A stretch of DNA of 6,542 nt from Xanthobacteraceae bacterium (lineage in GTDB: Bacteria > Pseudomonadota > Alphaproteobacteria > Rhizobiales > Xanthobacteraceae), in the NCBI GenBank assembly GCA_030037185.1, contig JASHRR010000404.1, forward strand, positions 1 through 6,542. Direction: 5' to 3'. The position numbers were made by a program, and so were the translations under genes. The notes under the pieces are model-generated. The model had not been told where the DNA came from. It did no database searches and saw only the letters and a program-made list of their open reading frames with translations. Within the stretch, counting starts at the first letter, position 1. The number at the start of each line of letters is the position of its first letter. Positions 5,872-6,542 of the stretch are shown here, piece by piece.

Positions 5872-6229
5872 ACCCGTGCCGGTACCGATACCATCGCCAA
5901 AGGCTTCAGGCTTACAGCTCCGAGGGCCGTTTACCGTCAGATCATGTGTTCGGCGCGGGATGCATTGACCGCAATCTGCGGGAGATCGGCGCCGGTGCTC
6001 AGGAGGTGTGCGGTAACTGCAGACATTTTTGATGCCTGCCGGAACTGAAAGCGTCTCTGCGCGATCCCAATCTTTGAGCTCCGACGGATTGTAGCCCATC
6101 CCTGTCGCGGAAGGGCGGCGCCCCGCAACAGGTATGACCGGCGAGTTCCTCGCCGGATCAACGCGTGACCGCAGCGCGGCGTCGCCGACTTTGCTCGCGG
6201 TTACCGGCCCACGACGGCTTCAACCCATC
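5872..6229. other. Intergenic region between convergent pyk and hydrolase genes
   Basis: This 358-bp gap separates two converging genes. No protein of recognisable family is encoded; the longest minus-strand frame (5937-6161) starts with TTG without a ribosome binding site and looks random. The only T-run, TTTTT at 6025-6029, follows a poor stem (TGC/GCA plus two outer pairs across a mismatch), so it is at best a weak plus-strand terminator for pyk. Stronger structure is the 7-bp hairpin at 6138-6156. Part of a repeat-like motif touches the right edge at 6221. No tRNA or riboswitch fold was recognised. Confidence 0.55.
6138..6156. repeat. Perfect 7-bp hairpin in the pyk-hydrolase gap
   Basis: CCGGCGA (6138-6144) and TCGCCGG (6150-6156) are perfect complements across a 5-base loop (GTTCC). 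It lies 266 bp after pyk and 73 bp after the end of the hydrolase gene, so it is better placed to protect or end the hydrolase transcript. It has no T-tract in either direction, which argues against classic intrinsic termination. Confidence 0.4.
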
Positions 6230-6234
6230 CTACG
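6221..6234 (-). repeat. Fragment resembling a dispersed CAACCCATCCTACG repeat
   Basis: The 14 bases CAACCCATCCTACG match the core of a short palindromic repeat that I recall as frequent between genes in Bradyrhizobium-like and many other proteobacterial genomes, usually as a hairpin with a TGGGTT arm. Here the opposite arm is missing, so this would be one half or a decayed copy. It overlaps the last codon and the TAG stop of the hydrolase gene. The match is from memory and needs a genome-wide count. Confidence 0.35.
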
Positions 6235-6542
6235 CGGAGCTAAAGGTGGAAACTGTGGCGCCGCGGGGCGCCGAGAATGCCGGCAATTGGGCGACGGCCT
6301 CGATGACTGCGTCCGCCGCGACGTGATGGGGCATGTGACCAATTCCTGGCAGCATGATGAGACGCGCTTGAGGAATCGCCGCTGCGATCGCGCGCGCGTG
6401 GATATGCGGCGATACGGTGGTGTCTGCGGTACCGGTCAGGATGATGGTCGGGGTGTCGATCTCGCCGTAGCGCGGTGCCTGCGCGGTTACGAACGGCTTG
6501 AGCGCCGCAATGTCCTGCGCGTTGGCCACGAATTGAGCCGGT
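6230..6542 (-). CDS. Alpha/beta hydrolase, C-terminal part
   Basis: The reading frame enters from the right edge of the window and ends at TAG (6230-6232), giving 103 residues; the start, the nucleophile elbow and most of the core lie outside. The visible part fits the last third of an alpha/beta hydrolase: TPTIILTGTADTTVSP gives the strand and catalytic acid (the Asp of TAD), HARAIAAAIPQARLIML the following helix and strand, and PGIGHMPHH the catalytic His. NAQDIAALKPFVTAQAPRYGEI upstream resembles the cap-to-core linker of hydrolases in this bacterial group. A GTG at 6529 could be mistaken for a start, but the frame continues with PAQF before it. Substrate cannot be deduced. The last 16 or so residues (APRGATVSTFSSA) look non-conserved, and the stop codon falls within a repeat-like motif. 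The gene converges on pyk. Confidence 0.88.
   Translation of the reverse strand, partial: PAQFVANAQDIAALKPFVTAQAPRYGEIDTPTIILTGTADTTVSPHIHARAIAAAIPQARLIMLPGIGHMPHHVAADAVIEAVAQLPAFSAPRGATVSTFSSA

Noticed and set aside
4510..6099. 529-residue minus-strand frame opposite pyk
   Set aside because: Antisense shadow of pyk, very rich in His, Arg and Gly, with no recognisable domain.
5937..6161. 74-residue minus-strand frame in the pyk-hydrolase gap; its IRRSSKIGIAQRRFQFRQ loosely recalls the tail of ribosomal protein L36
   Set aside because: The spacing differs from L36, the typical N-terminus (KVRNSLK) is absent, and there is a TTG start with no ribosome binding site.

Overview
The window looks like ordinary chromosome of a high-GC alphaproteobacterium of the order Hyphomicrobiales, most like the Bradyrhizobium/Rhodopseudomonas group (Nitrobacteraceae). 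This rests on the protein families present (GapR/DUF2312, DUF1244, DUF1036, a DUF882 protein with a long C-terminal extension), on their sequence style, and on GC-rich third codon positions. Genus and species cannot be fixed by reading alone.

Layout from left to right. (1) Positions 2-1153, plus strand: the C-terminal part of a DUF882/YcbK-type (peptidase M15-like) cell-envelope protein whose start lies before the window. (2) Positions 1154-1465: an intergenic stretch with no convincing gene. (3) Positions 1466-2217, minus strand: DUF1244 gene followed by gapR, separated by 161 bp that hold a strong REP-like hairpin. (4) Positions 2218-2475: the divergent control region between the DUF1244 gene and the plus-strand operon, with two mutually exclusive hairpins in the DUF1244 leader. 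(5) Positions 2476-5871, plus strand: a three-gene cluster of MOFRL-type glycerate 2-kinase (gckA), an exported DUF1036 protein and pyruvate kinase (pyk). The last two overlap by four bases (ATGA). The 73-bp gap between gckA and the DUF1036 gene carries a tandem imperfect repeat. (6) Positions 5872-6229: a gap between convergent genes with small hairpins and a fragment resembling a dispersed repeat. (7) Positions 6230-6542, minus strand: the C-terminal third or so of an alpha/beta hydrolase that runs off the window.

The metabolic logic of the plus-strand cluster is simple. GckA turns glycerate into 2-phosphoglycerate, enolase (not in this window) makes PEP, and Pyk makes pyruvate and ATP, so the cluster brackets the bottom of glycolysis. 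The odd member is the secreted, four-cysteine DUF1036 protein, whose translation appears coupled to that of cytosolic pyruvate kinase. GapR is a nucleoid protein and has no obvious link to that pathway.

I found no mobile element, CRISPR array, phage gene, toxin-antitoxin pair, defence system or RNA gene, and I do not think the window holds a new multi-gene system. The points most worth a second look are the DUF1036-pyk coupling, the tandem repeat ahead of it, the two-state hairpin in the DUF1244 leader, and the repeat-like sequence that supplies the hydrolase stop codon.
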